Assembly (NCBI GenBank): GCA_002104985.1
Contig: MCGO01000066.1
Coordinates: forward strand, 124,001 to 188,000
Origin: Rhizoclosmatium globosum
Taxonomy: Eukaryota > Chytridiomycota > Chytridiomycetes > Chytridiales > Chytriomycetaceae
Reading direction: 5' to 3'
DNA length: 64,000 nt
Shown here: positions 35,561-46,556 of the stretch, piece after piece
Layout of the letters: each line of letters starts with the position of its first letter
Numbering within the stretch: position 1 is the first letter of the stretch
Position numbers and translations under genes: made by a program
Notes under the pieces: generated by a model
Seen by the model: only the letters and a program-made list of their open reading frames with translations
Database searches by the model: none
What the model was told of the DNA's origin: nothing

Positions 35561-38043
35561 TCAAATCCGGACTTTTCTTGATTTCTTCACAGCAGCAAGT
35601 TGAAGAATATCTTTCACCTTAATCCGTTTTGTTGGGTCTTTCTCCATCATGGCACAAAGCGCTTCAACAGCGTCATCTGAAATATCTCCCAATACACCCG
35701 TCAATTCGCTTATGCCCTGTGGATGTGCCCGCCGCTGAGCCAAATTCTTCGCAGCCATAGCCCGGAACTTATTAATGCGTCGCAGGATATCCGTTCCCAT
35801 AATCTCTTCATCTGTCGTGAAAGGATCAAGCTTGAAGAGCAACACAAAGAGAAGAGTCCCAAGAGCCCACGATTCTTGCATTTCAGGGTTATATGGGTCT
35901 CCAAGAACAGCTTCGGGTGCCGCAAACTTTTTAGTTCCGTAAAAGTTTTCGCATAGGTTTGGAGTTTTGTCGTCGGGCCCCGGAACGGGTGTTGCAGAGC
36001 CGAAGTCGATGAGTTTAATTTGTCGAGTTTTGGAGTGGATCATAACGTTTTCGTCTGTGTTGTTTACGTAAATTAGAAGGGACTAAGAGAATGACAGAAT
36101 TTACCTTTGATGTCATTGTGGTAATATCCAATGCTATGTAAGAACACCAATGTCTCCACAATACTCCTAAATATCTCCATACTAACATCCTCCCTCACAG
36201 GCCCATATTCTTCAATATAGTCATACAAGTCAATCCAATTCTCGCCCATGTACTCCATGATGATCATGAACTTCCCGTTTAACTCAAAATGTTCATAATA
36301 GTTGATGAGATTCGGATGTCCCCGTCCATTATTCAGATTAGAGAACTTGCGCATCACTTTGATTTCTAGGGGACGCTGACGACCAGTGATTTTACATTCG
36401 TCCCAATGCCAGACAGATGAGTTCTTGATAAATTTACAGACCACTGGCTTATTGTCATAAGATCGAATGGCAAGACGGACAGTCGAGTGACCTCCAGCTC
36501 CCAACTGTTTTTGAATCTGAATAAAGTCAAAACATCAGCATTTTAAACTGGATGTTATGCTCAAAGTCACCTTGTACTTGGCCTCAAACCGGATTTTAGC
36601 CGCCATAAAACACTCTTCATCCGAAAGCCCCATTTTCGTCTCCGATTCCCTCGCCATATCTTCGTCATCCCAAATCGTACCACCTCCGCCATAACTCAAA
36701 CTACCTTTACTATCAGCAGCAAGCGTCTTACTCGACCCGCCTCCCAACGTGGTTCCATTCGAAATATGCAAGTTACTTCCTAATGACGAGGACAGCTTTG
36801 AAAGCCCAGGGTCAGAACCCACGCGGTTCTTTCCGAGAGAAGTGATTTTCTGGACAGCGTGGATCAAGTTATTCGCCGTTGAAGGCTTGCTTTTCGCGAC
36901 GGGTATAGGGAGATTACTCCGCTGTGGAGATGGTGTTGCAGATGTGGCTGGGATTTGAGATGGTTTCGAATTTGTGGGTGGCCGTGATTCTTTGGCTGGT
37001 GCCTTTGCAGCGAACGTAGATTCTTGGCTCCCATATACAATCTTTTTCAAAAGAGGGGGGAGTTTCCAGTGTCCTAAGCCGTGATGCTGTTGTTGGACTG
37101 GAGCCACGGTTTTTGATTGAAGTGATTGGGGAGGGAGGAGATGGGTATTCTTATGTCTCGGTTCGTCTTCCTCTTCTTCTTCAAATGACGGCATACTAGC
37201 TTTATACATGTTTTTGGAGCTTGGCTGATCAGAAGGGATCCTTGTATCCAGTGAGTGTTTGCTGTTTGCTTCGCCACTTGAACTCCAATGATTCGACTGA
37301 CCCAAGTTCTCCGGCGCTGTCGTAATGACAGGCACACCACCAATAGAAGCCATCCGAGAACGTTGTTCAGAGTCTGCAGATTCCATAGAATCCGAATTGG
37401 ACCGGGAATCTTCAGAATCACCTTCATCTGAGGAGACAACGGTATCATTCTCATCCGAGTTTGCAGAGCCTTCATCAGTATTAGATCCGCTATACTCGCT
37501 TTCATTTTCACTCTCATTGGAATACTCTGATGAAGTTCCAGAAATCTTTCGATGATGCAGATCTTCAGCAAGAGGAACAACAGCATGATGCCACCTCTTT
37601 AACGCGTTCACACTCTCTGATTCCTTTGTTTTAGAAACGACAGGATGCATGACTCCAGAGGCTGACTTTGAACTCATGACTTTTTCTTTTGATTCCCGAA
37701 TAGACGACCACTCGACTTGCTTTGCTTTCACGTCCAACGCGCGTTTAGGGAGTTTTGTTTGTATTCCAGACGAAGATTTATGTTTGTCTGACTCTGAAGG
37801 GACGTCTATTGATACGACACGGTCTTCACTGTCACTTTCGGTTTCAACGATTTTACTGAGCGGGTTTGAAGACGAAAAGTCTGAAGAGAGTCCGAGTTTA
37901 CGCGTTTGGTTTATTCCTGAAACTGAGTCGAAAGAGTGGGCTAACGTCGCGAGGGAGGAACGTTGTTTCTCTGTTGAAGGTTTCAGAGGTTGATCGTGCG
38001 AGACGTGGCTGCTGTAGACGGTTTGGCGCTGTGTTGTGGACAT
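35561..38043 (-). CDS. Serine/threonine kinase, PAS-kinase (Psk/PASK)-like catalytic domain
   Basis: Exons on the minus strand: 38043-36571, 36516-36105, 36054-35561; introns of 54 and 50 bp. The start MSTTQRQTVYSS at 38043 is preferred because the upstream extension runs toward the neighbouring gene. The N-terminal half is Ser/Asp/Glu-rich low complexity (around 37300-37560) with no visible PAS domain. The kinase domain is C-terminal: QLGAGGHSTVRLA, Lys in VVCKFIKN, Glu in RPLEIKV, HNDIKDENV (HND where HRD is usual; catalytic Asp kept), LIDFGSA, FAAPE and SWALGTLLFVLLFKLDPF. DIKDENV and the LIDFGSA context point to the CAMK/PAS-kinase group. Likely cytosolic; target unknown. Confidence 0.82.
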
Positions 38044-38255
38044 GTAATTTTGGGTTTGTTTGGTTTGGCCGCGACGAGAGAGTAAAGGTCGGTTTTGATT
38101 GGGTGTTTGAAGGGAGGGAGAGAAGGTGTATTGTCGCCAGGTTGAAAAATTCGGAGATGATCCTCCTCCAGACCTAATCAAATTCAATAAGAATAAAATA
38201 AAATTCAAAGTTTTATTTTGGAGATATACAGGAAGAAGAGGGATATGTTTCGTAA

Positions 38256-39479
38256 TCAAGAGAACGAACGACGTATGTTCGATTGCTCTCTATGTAAAGC
38301 AATTGTTTGACTCGTATGTTCGGATTGATCAGAGTGTCGTATAATCGCTGAGGGAAAGTCACGCCCTGAAAAAAAGCATGCGCCATCATCAAACACAACA
38401 TAAAAGCCCTCCCCTTCATTGCTAAGCCAAACACTACACACATTTCGATGTCTATTCTTTCGATTCTTGAGAATACGAGCGAGCTCGTCTGGAATTCCAT
38501 TCCACACACTCTGCCCATCACGAAACTGAATGTAGTACGACCCCTCGTGTCCCAAAGCCATAAAATCAACCCACTTTGACGAAAGATCGTCTTCAAATTC
38601 GGTATCGGGCTTGCCAGGATAATTCCAAAACGTTTTTCCATTCGTTTTTTGGATGTAATATTCTCCTTTCGCTCCAAAATACACATAATCCAAATTCGTA
38701 CATTGCTGTCTATCAAGAATATCTCTGGCTTCGTCTGGAATTGAAAAGTACTCGCATCCGGTGTCGTCGCCAACGGCTGTATATCCACCTGACGGACTCA
38801 ATGCCAGGCATTTTGTAAAGTTCATGTTTGACGGGATGCCATCAGAGAAGCACAAACTCCAATCAACATTGAAACCACGCACTCTACGTAGTTGAGTTAG
38901 CACAGATTTTCGAACCCTTTCTTGTTCGCGTTCCTCTTCCAGCTGTCTCTGTCTCTCCCTCTCCAATCGTTGTGCTTCCGCTCGCGCTGCCATTTCCCAT
39001 TGAATTCGTATAGCTTCTGCTGCTTCCCACATTCTTTTCTCTTCCTCGAGCCGCCGTTTCTGTTCAAAGACATCCAAAAGCTCCTTTACAACTTTCGTTT
39101 GCTCCTCTAAATTAGCGAGCTGTTTCTTGAGCGCAGTTTCTTCATCGTCTTGATCTTGACCTTCCATGGCTGTTACAAGGTTGGGTTGCAACGGAGAATC
39201 CGAGCGACGATAATATCCCTTTCCAGTATGAGCCCGCGCATTTTGAAATATTTTACCGAGGTCTGCCCAGGATACGTTTCGTCTGAATAACTGCGTTCGT
39301 CCTTTGACGGGATAATTTATCACAGTAGCAACAGTTTGTGTGGTGTAATAAACATTGACCTTCCACTGCGAAATATCGCTCGGATACTGAAAGATGGCAA
39401 CACGCGAAGTCTCATTATGGCAAAGCAAAGTAAGTCCATGGTTGGTGGCAAGCTGCACCAACTGTGGGAATTCAAACAT
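38256..39479 (-). CDS. Coiled-coil protein with four WD-like sheet repeats
   Basis: Single exon. The start at MFEFPQLVQLATNHG (39479) is preferred; an upstream Met at 39569 adds 30 residues and comes close to the next gene's end. An N-terminal folded domain of about 90 residues is followed by a long charged coiled coil (EEQTKVVKELLDVFEQKRRLEE to about the middle). Then come four similar segments of roughly 45-60 residues: LALSPSGGYTAVGDD, YVYFGAKGEYYIQ, FMALGHEGSYYIQFRDGQSVW and VWLSNEGEGFYVVFDDG. The last three resemble blades of a small beta structure. I do not recognise a named family. It lies tail-to-head with the RBM8A gene. Confidence 0.7.
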   Translation of the reverse strand: MFEFPQLVQLATNHGLTLLCHNETSRVAIFQYPSDISQWKVNVYYTTQTVATVINYPVKGRTQLFRRNVSWADLGKIFQNARAHTGKGYYRRSDSPLQPNLVTAMEGQDQDDEETALKKQLANLEEQTKVVKELLDVFEQKRRLEEEKRMWEAAEAIRIQWEMAARAEAQRLERERQRQLEEEREQERVRKSVLTQLRRVRGFNVDWSLCFSDGIPSNMNFTKCLALSPSGGYTAVGDDTGCEYFSIPDEARDILDRQQCTNLDYVYFGAKGEYYIQKTNGKTFWNYPGKPDTEFEDDLSSKWVDFMALGHEGSYYIQFRDGQSVWNGIPDELARILKNRKNRHRNVCSVWLSNEGEGFYVVFDDGACFFSGRDFPSAIIRHSDQSEHTSQTIALHREQSNIRRSFS

Positions 39480-39602
39480 TCTATTTTTAGTCGCAATGTA
39501 TTGTAGCAAAGGGAAAGAAGAAAAAGGAGAGACAAATACATTATTTATTCCAGCCGAGGATTGAAACATCCTTCGGTTGTGGCTTCATACCCCCAACGTA
39601 TT

Positions 39603-40393
39603 CTATCGCCTGGTGCGACCCGTGTCTCCTCGAGATCCCGTAACGAAAGCAAAATCAGCATACACTTTCTGTCCCAACAATTCGGTATCATTTGATTCAT
39701 CAATAGCAGCCTTCGCCTCCTTGAACGAGTTGTACTCAATCAGAGCATATCCCTGGATGCACACGGAGTCAGCCCTTCCCCACATAACCAAAATTACCAA
39801 AGATGTACCTTCACGAAACCAGAACGTCTGTCCAAATTCAGATGCAAGTTCTTGATTTCACCAAAGTCAGCAAACTTCTCCTTCAAATCGTCCTCGGAAG
39901 CTTCCTCATGCACTCCCGTAACTAATACAATCCAACCCTCCACAGCTAATTTGAAGGAATAAACAAGTACGTTTTATAATGAGACTGCGCATTTCGGATC
40001 CAACAAAAACCAGGTCCTCACATTTCTGCGCTGAAGTTGCGATTCCGCCTTCTGAGCCAATTGCGTCAAACTTTCCAGTTCGAATGTTGTCGTCTCTTGT
40101 TTCTGGTTGGGATTGGATTTGGAGGGTTAACGTTGAAGCTAGGATAACTGGGATAGCTTACCCTTTCCTTCGAAGCCTCGTCCCTTCTTTCTTGTTGCAT
40201 TGTTCTTTAATGTGTTTGAAGGGTCCACTGGGTAGGATACAGTTTAGGTTAACTGTAGCTGACAGGCTGAGTGGTGGAGCAGAGGCAAAGCATCACTCTG
40301 TCTTTAACCATGAAGGAGATGTTTACCTTCATCAACATTCATTGCTGTCAAGTCATCCGCTCCAGCGTCAAGGTCAACAAGATTAGAAGCCAT
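39603..40393 (-). CDS. RBM8A: RNA-binding protein 8A (Y14), exon junction complex
   Basis: Recovered from five exons: 40393-40327, 40227-40162, 40102-40022, 39945-39809 and 39752-39603, giving 166 residues (human Y14 is about 174). The N-terminus [15 protein letters not shown] matches the Y14 acidic start, then [24 protein letters not shown] opens the single RRM, followed by [34 protein letters not shown] and VYADFAFV. Y14 pairs with Mago in the exon junction complex, placed upstream of splice junctions. Its presence fits the intron-rich genes around it. All introns are GT-AG with consistent phase. Confidence 0.93.
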
Positions 40394-40511
40394 CTCTTCT
40401 CAGTTCAGTTTGGTGGTTAGAAAAAAGTGGATAAATAGAAAAGAGATTTTGAAATTCCATCCAACAACAGAAATGCACTCTTATATCCGTCCCAATAAAC
40501 ACAGATCATTC

Positions 40512-42970
40512 CTACACATGCAACCCACGATACATTTCCTCAATCTCCCGCTTATAAGTCTCCCTGGCCACAAACCGCTTCAACTTGAATATAGGCGTCA
40601 ACAACCCATTCTCAATCGTGAAAGCATCTGCATCGCTCTCCAAATAGACAGCCTTTACATTCTCAAACCCTTTCAACCCGTGTGCGCGCCCGTGTTCGTC
40701 CATGGCTTTTGCGAAAGCAACACGGATTCCAGGGTCGATGCAAAGGTCTTTGAAGTTTTTGTGGTAGAAGCCTTGTTTTTTTGTTGCCCAGTTCATGAAT
40801 GTGTGTCGGTCTGGGACGAGGACGGCGACGAGGTAGGGTTTTAGGGAGTCGCCGTAGACGAATGCTTGGGATACCATGTCGCTGCTTTTAAGCTGATTTG
40901 TGGAATTTGATTATTATCGTCAGTGAATGCTTAAGAAGCGGATGAAGAGGACTCACAACACTCTCGATTTTCTCTGGAGCAATGTACTCTCCCTGCGACA
41001 ACTTAAACACACTCTTCTTCCGGTCAATCAGTTTCAATCTTCCTTGGGCATCCCATTCTCCAACATCTCCGGTGTGGAACCAACCATCGGCATCAAGTAC
41101 TTTTGCTGTCTCTTCCGGATTCTTGTAGTACCCTTGAAACACATTGGGACCCTTCACACAAATCTCTCCACGTGGCGGCACACTTGATGAAAAGTAGTTC
41201 ATCTCAGGCACATCAATCAGTTTAACTTGACATCCAGGGACAGGTGCACCGACTTGATCGGGTGTACAGTCATTTTCATCTGTCTTCAGTGAGAATTCGT
41301 AAGATCATCGTTCAAGAAATGAGGGGAACATACAAACGTCAATGAAGAACACGTCTCTGTAAGTCCGTATCCTTCCAACACAGTCGCGCTAAAACATATC
41401 CTCAACGAATCCAAAACAGATTTCCCAATCGGTGCAGCACCCGTCAACATCAACCTTACCCTTCTACAAAAAGTTGTACAAAAGTCAGCTCATGTCCTCA
41501 AAAAACACGAGAATAATCAACTCACCCACCCAACTTCTCCTTCACCCCCTCAAACACAATCGCATCCCACACCAAATGCTTCACAACACCTCTCTTCAAA
41601 TACTCTTCCTTCGCAGCATACGCGCGATGAAAAGTCCATTCATAAACCCCACCGGCACGTTCCTTCAACCCCCTCTTCACCTTCTCATAAATCCGATTAA
41701 ACAGCCTGGGCACACCAGGGAATATCGTCGGCCGCAGCTCGGCAACGTCATCCATGAGTTTGAATGTGTCGCCTTGGTAGAACCCGATCGCGGCGCCGAC
41801 GTGGATCAGGTTGACGACCATTGTGCGTTCAAAGACGTGTGCGAGGGGGAGGTATGAGATGTAGACGTCGGAGGGGGTTATGGGTGTGAAGTGGGATATG
41901 GATTGGAGGGTTGATATTCCGCGGAGGAGGGCGAGGCAGTTTGTGTGGGTGAGGACTGTTCCTTTTGGGGTTCCTGTTGTGCCGGAGGTGTAACAGATTG
42001 TGGCGATGGAAGTGCCTGATGGTGGGGTTGGGGGTTTTGAGGGACGGGTTTTTGCGCCAAGGCGTTCGAGGTCTGTCATTCCTGTGATTGTGAGGTTGAG
42101 TTCTTTTCCGATAAATAGGATTTCTTCGTCGATTCCATCCATTAATATAATCTGGTGGAGACTTGTTATTCCATTCGCGATGAGCTTCATGAGATTTTTT
42201 GCCTGTGGGTTCATTCTGTTAGTTCGAGTGAGATATTCGAATCAATCAGGTCACCTTATCCCTCGTAGCAATAATAGTTTCCATTCCCGTCTGCACCAAA
42301 ATATGTTTTAAAGCATCCTGTGAGAGCATATCAAACAACGGAATAGTGATAGCCGAGATTGCAAAACACGCTTGTTCCGCGATAATCCACTCCGCCCTAT
42401 TCAAAGCAAAGAGCCCAATAGACGCAGGTATTCCCGATGATATAGATGGGAAGGTGAGCAGTCCAGAGGATAGATTTCGCACGCGTTTGAAGACTTCATT
42501 GTACGTTTGCCAAATGAAGGGACCGGCGAGACCGTTTGTGACTGGACGGGTTCCGAGGAAGGGAAGGTCTCCTATTTGACAGCCTAGTTAGTGCATAATA
42601 CTCTCTCTTGGAATTTTGCAGGAATCGAAGGGGTTGGTTAAAGCAACCTGCGATCTGAACACCGCGAAGAAAGTTGTGATGAAGCGACTGAACTTGGTCG
42701 GCGCTTGTCTTTGGAAGCGATTCAAACTGGGCGGCAAAAGCGTTGATTCGAGGCTGGAAAAGAAGAAGGTTCAAAGGGAAGTGGCAACGGTGTCAAGGGC
42801 AATCTCACCTTGCCTTCTCCTTCAATTGAAGCTACACCAGGTACTTCAATCGAGTATTGGATTCCTCCTTTGGATTGGCGAATAGGCTCAGGCTCGTATT
42901 CATCTTCTATCTTGAGTGGCTGTGACGAATCAAAGGACACCTTTCTGGGTCCCATCGATTTCTTGGACAT
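40512..42970 (-). CDS. Long-chain fatty acid--CoA ligase (ACSL type)
   Basis: Activates long-chain fatty acids to acyl-CoA using ATP. Seven exons (42970-42809, 42753-42648, 42571-42255, 42202-41526, 41460-41334, 41283-40957, 40892-40512) join in phase to give 698 residues, the usual ACSL length. Motifs: [18 protein letters not shown] (AMP-binding P-loop), [50 protein letters not shown], and a C-terminal [14 protein letters not shown]. No N-terminal membrane segment is evident. Its start lies only 44 bp from the stop of the seven-TM gene upstream on the same strand, so the promoter is either very short or inside that gene. Confidence 0.93.
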
Positions 42971-43014
42971 TTTTAAATATGTAATATTATATGTAATATA
43001 ATATAGAAGAAGAC

Positions 43015-43992
43015 TCAAGTTGCAACGTTCTGAATGGACATTGACGACGGGAATCCACTCCTCTTACTGACTCTCGTTCCAACCGTGTCCGACGGTTGTT
43101 CACTCAATCTTCGAGCATTTTTTACCCGTTCATTCTTGTGTCTACTGTTCCGCGTATCATCCTTCCACAAAGCATATTTCATGCCCAACTGTAAAAATAA
43201 GTAAACAAGCGGCGACAAGCTGAAAACACGCAAGCACGTAGTATAGACACTTAATCCAACAGGCGGAACTTCGCAACTAGTCCAAAAATTGTACAGAATA
43301 TTGGAGACCATCCAAATCTCCAAAACAACACAAGACGCAATCCCAAACTGCGACAAAATTTCAAGCTTCTCAAGTTCATGCAGATTCGCGTTGCTAGCAG
43401 TTCGCAGGTATTTCACGTACATGACTGCCACAAATCCGTCAAATACAATGGTACTGAAACTTAACACCGTTACGATGCCGTTAATGACATCCCTCAATCT
43501 TTCATGGCTCCCCATGTTAACCGAAAGGTATTCGGAGAGGTTTTCAAATATCACCGCAACAACTTTGCTCACTTCCACCAATCCAAACAAGACAAGGTAT
43601 GCAATAAACCAAGGTTGCAATCCAGGAGCTGTGGCTTGTATCACCGGCAACCCACGTTTCCACACGTAATATGTTACAGAACATTCCAACACTGTGTTTG
43701 TTAAACTTGTCACTGTGATAAAAAGTGCTTGTCGCAAAGGATTGTTCTCCACTGCAAGAAACAGCTGAAAAAATATCGCTGTAAGCGCGTAACATATAAT
43801 CATGGATGCAATAAGGATATTAACGGCTGTTGAGATAGGTTTCTTAGTTTTGGCTTCAGCCCAAAGAAGGCTTCCCAATATGACAAGCTGGACGGCAGAT
43901 AGCAATGTGATGATCCACAAATCTTGGCGTGCAATGATGGCGCTTGTTTCGTAATATACCTGCCATCCGTGTGGGTCTTCTGACACGTTCAT
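43015..43992 (-). CDS. Seven-TM receptor-like protein 1 of the cluster
   Basis: 325 residues, single exon, seven hydrophobic helices, with an N-glycosylation site near the start (NVS) suggesting N-outside topology. Family hallmarks: YYVWKRGLPVIQ after TM3, KLEILSQFGIASCVVLEIW leading into TM6 and LSPLVYLFLQLGMKYALW in TM7. The C-tail of about 45 residues is basic and Ser-rich. ASCVVLEIW and LSPLxYLFLQ make it closest to the pair at 60194-62575 rather than to its direct neighbours. It is GPCR-like in layout only; no known GPCR class is recognised. Confidence 0.8.
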   Translation of the reverse strand: MNVSEDPHGWQVYYETSAIIARQDLWIITLLSAVQLVILGSLLWAEAKTKKPISTAVNILIASMIICYALTAIFFQLFLAVENNPLRQALFITVTSLTNTVLECSVTYYVWKRGLPVIQATAPGLQPWFIAYLVLFGLVEVSKVVAVIFENLSEYLSVNMGSHERLRDVINGIVTVLSFSTIVFDGFVAVMYVKYLRTASNANLHELEKLEILSQFGIASCVVLEIWMVSNILYNFWTSCEVPPVGLSVYTTCLRVFSLSPLVYLFLQLGMKYALWKDDTRNSRHKNERVKNARRLSEQPSDTVGTRVSKRSGFPSSMSIQNVAT

Positions 43993-44052
43993 TGTTCTTG
44001 CGTCATTGTTTACGGTAAAAAATACACCGCCATATCTTTAGTAAATTAATAT

Positions 44053-45084
44053 TCAGCTTTTACTAAACAAAACAGTTCCCGCGCTTGAGATTTTATCAGG
44101 GCTTGAAGACTTTGTAAGAAAACTGAACGATGTTCCAGGTTTCAAGTCACGACCATCCTGCACCTCGGACTTACTCCTCATTAGCACTTGCACAGACTGG
44201 ACATCACATCGCAACAACGCCGATTTCATAGCCATTTGAAACGCGAGGTACAACAACGGCATCAAATCACAAACATGCAGACTGATTCTATACTCCAACA
44301 CAGAGATAGGTGGGATCGGATCTGTCACCCATGAGCTGTTCAAGACCATATACGTGAACCTAGTCCAGAACTCAAGACAAATAACAGACACTATACCATA
44401 CTGTGAGAGAATGACAAACTTCTTCACGTCAAGTCCATTACGCCTCGTTCTGCGCAAGTAATGCAGATACACACCCGTTACAAAGATATCAAACAGTCCC
44501 ATCAAAACGTCAAGAACGATCGTCATATTATTCACAGCCAAACTAAGCAAAGCCAGGTGAGGATTAAGAATGCTATTAAAGTTTGTAGCGATTGTCGTCA
44601 ACGCGTATAATCCAACTTGTCCAACTTGCAATATCCCAAACACCGTCAAGAAGCCTTTTATAACAGGCTCTGACAGCGGAATCACAACTTGAATCACCGA
44701 TTGTCCTCGATTCCATGAATTGAGAACGACTAGAGTCTTTAGTATTGATAAAAAGAGGAAGTTCAGGATTGTTGAGATAGCTGTTAATCCTGAATCATTA
44801 CTGTTCGCGTAAACAAATTGAAACACGATGCTCAGGCAGTTGCTTATAACCATGAAAAATGACAGCAAATTAAAGCTTGTGCATAGCTGTTTTGGTTGGT
44901 TTTTGGTGATTCGGTTTGATCTGGTTTCAAAGTAAATGAGGAACGCAAGGATTGAAAGCAAGATGACAGATAAAATTATTGTAAGCCAGCAGTCAATGGA
45001 TACGGTTTGGTTGTAGGCTATGTTGTATCGTAAACGAATTACGCCGTTGGGTGTGAGGTTCGTTGGCGTTGTTTCGTCTGTCAT
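44053..45084 (-). CDS. Seven-TM receptor-like protein 2 of the cluster
   Basis: The start MTDETTPTNLTPNG at 45084 is preferred; an upstream Met at 45108 is possible. Seven helices, glycosylation sites at the N-terminus (NLT, NQT). Motifs: LNSWNRGQSVIQ, KFVILSQYGIVSVICLEFW, CDLMPLLYLAFQMAMKSALL. It is clearly the sister of 45389-46420 (shared WNRGQSVI and DLMPLxYL). A 166-bp tandem duplication begins at its start codon, so its upstream region is doubled. The C-tail is Ser-rich (TKSSSPDKISSAGT). Confidence 0.8.
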   Translation of the reverse strand: MTDETTPTNLTPNGVIRLRYNIAYNQTVSIDCWLTIILSVILLSILAFLIYFETRSNRITKNQPKQLCTSFNLLSFFMVISNCLSIVFQFVYANSNDSGLTAISTILNFLFLSILKTLVVLNSWNRGQSVIQVVIPLSEPVIKGFLTVFGILQVGQVGLYALTTIATNFNSILNPHLALLSLAVNNMTIVLDVLMGLFDIFVTGVYLHYLRRTRRNGLDVKKFVILSQYGIVSVICLEFWTRFTYMVLNSSWVTDPIPPISVLEYRISLHVCDLMPLLYLAFQMAMKSALLRCDVQSVQVLMRSKSEVQDGRDLKPGTSFSFLTKSSSPDKISSAGTVLFSKS

Positions 45085-45414
45085 TGTTGATTCTGAAGAC
45101 AATGGCAAGCACTATAATATGCATCGGGTGCGTGGCGAAAAAGAATCGTGCTTACAATGACAAAGTTCACATTAAAAAGACGTGAACAAAATCCAAAATG
45201 CGTCAAAAGATAATCATTTAAATTAAATTCTAGAAAGTGAAAGTTTATATTGTTGATTCTAAAGACAATGGCAAGCACTATAATATGCATCGGGTGCGTG
45301 GCGAAAAAGAATCGTGCTTACAATGACAAAGTTCACATTAAAAAGACGTGAACAAAATCCAAAATGCGTCAAAAGATAATCATTTAAATTAAATTCTAGA
45401 AAGTGAAAGTTTAT
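45083..45414. repeat. 166-bp tandem duplication between two seven-TM genes
   Basis: Copies 45083-45248 and 45249-45414, nearly identical by eye; one difference seen is TTCTGAAG versus TTCTAAAG. The unit holds the promoter side of the left gene and a stretch equal to the last codons of the right gene (stop at 45389-45391 in the second copy). Confidence 0.85.
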
Positions 45415-46420
45415 CAGGGCTGACGGACTTTGTATCAATGGCACAAGTAAGACTTGAGCCAGGCAACATATCACAGCTTTCCTGTAGCCCAGTCTCACGT
45501 CTCACACTCCGAGCCTTCTCAATTTCAAATCTCGTTTCCACATCACATTTCAATAGTGCTGATTTCATTGTCATTTGGACAGCGAGGTACACCAATGGCA
45601 TCAAATCACATGTATGAAGACTGACCCGAAACGCTAGCACTGATATTGGAGGCACAGGCTCGCCTATCCACGCACTGCTCATCATTGTATAATTGAACCA
45701 CGTCCAACACTCCAGACAAAAGATGGACACAAGTCCATACCGAGACAGAATTACAAGTTTTTTGACATCAAGACCACTTCCTTTCGTACTATACAAATAA
45801 TAGAAATAAACGCCAGTCACAAACACATCAAAGATTCCCATAAAAACATCGAGTATGATTGAAATTGTGTTGACGACTAAATTAAGTTTCGTTAAATACG
45901 CGTTCAAACTCTCGAAAATAATTGCCAAGGCTGAAAGAACGTATAAAACCATCTGAAAGACTTGAAGCATCCCAAATGACACGAGGAATAGTTTTACGAA
46001 TGGCACAGAACGAGGAATCGTTGCGTGGATCACGGATTGGCCACGGTTCCAAGTGTTTAGGATTACAAGCGACTGGAATATCGTTGCAAATAGGAAACTG
46101 ATGGATGATGAGAGGGCTGCAATGTTATAATCATTGTTATTGGCGTACACATATTCAAATGAAATGTTGAGACAGTTTGCGATGATCATTGACAAGAGTA
46201 ATATGTTGAAAGTTGAAAATATCTGGTTTTGGGGCTTCCTTTTTGCTTCTGTGAGTTTGGTTTTAAGTTCAGTCCGAATAAGGCTGGCAAGTAAGAAAAT
46301 GAATAGGACAGTGAAAAAGATCGTGAGACCAAAGTCGAGATTCACTGTTTCATTAAATGCCGCGTTGTATTCTGAAGGGTCATCGGATTCAGAGTTTGGA
46401 GCCATTGTTTCTCCTGCCAT
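45389..46420 (-). CDS. Seven-TM receptor-like protein 3 of the cluster
   Basis: 343 residues, single exon. Seven helices with NET glycosylation site near the N-terminus. Motifs: LNTWNRGQSVIHA after TM3, KLVILSRYGLVSIFCLECW before TM6, CDLMPLVYLAVQMTMKSALL in TM7. The tail ends SVSPDKLSLSRI, similar to the SSSPDKISS tail of its sister gene at 44053-45084, so these two are a recent pair. The divergent F-box/LRR gene starts 136 bp upstream. Confidence 0.8.
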   Translation of the reverse strand: MAGETMAPNSESDDPSEYNAAFNETVNLDFGLTIFFTVLFIFLLASLIRTELKTKLTEAKRKPQNQIFSTFNILLLSMIIANCLNISFEYVYANNNDYNIAALSSSISFLFATIFQSLVILNTWNRGQSVIHATIPRSVPFVKLFLVSFGMLQVFQMVLYVLSALAIIFESLNAYLTKLNLVVNTISIILDVFMGIFDVFVTGVYFYYLYSTKGSGLDVKKLVILSRYGLVSIFCLECWTWFNYTMMSSAWIGEPVPPISVLAFRVSLHTCDLMPLVYLAVQMTMKSALLKCDVETRFEIEKARSVRRETGLQESCDMLPGSSLTCAIDTKSVSPDKLSLSRI

Positions 46421-46556
46421 TGTATTCTTGAAACGTAAATTCCTAAATTCCTTACATTATGATGAGAATATTCTATGGCCAAGAAAACAATGTAACATGG
46501 GGATGCCTCCCATCTCACCTGCTTAGCAATCCAAGACCAGAACCTCATCTCAAAAA

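Noticed and set aside
40410..40844. Plus-strand 144-codon ORF over the acyl-CoA synthetase 3' end
   Set aside because: Antisense shadow of the conserved ACSL coding sequence.
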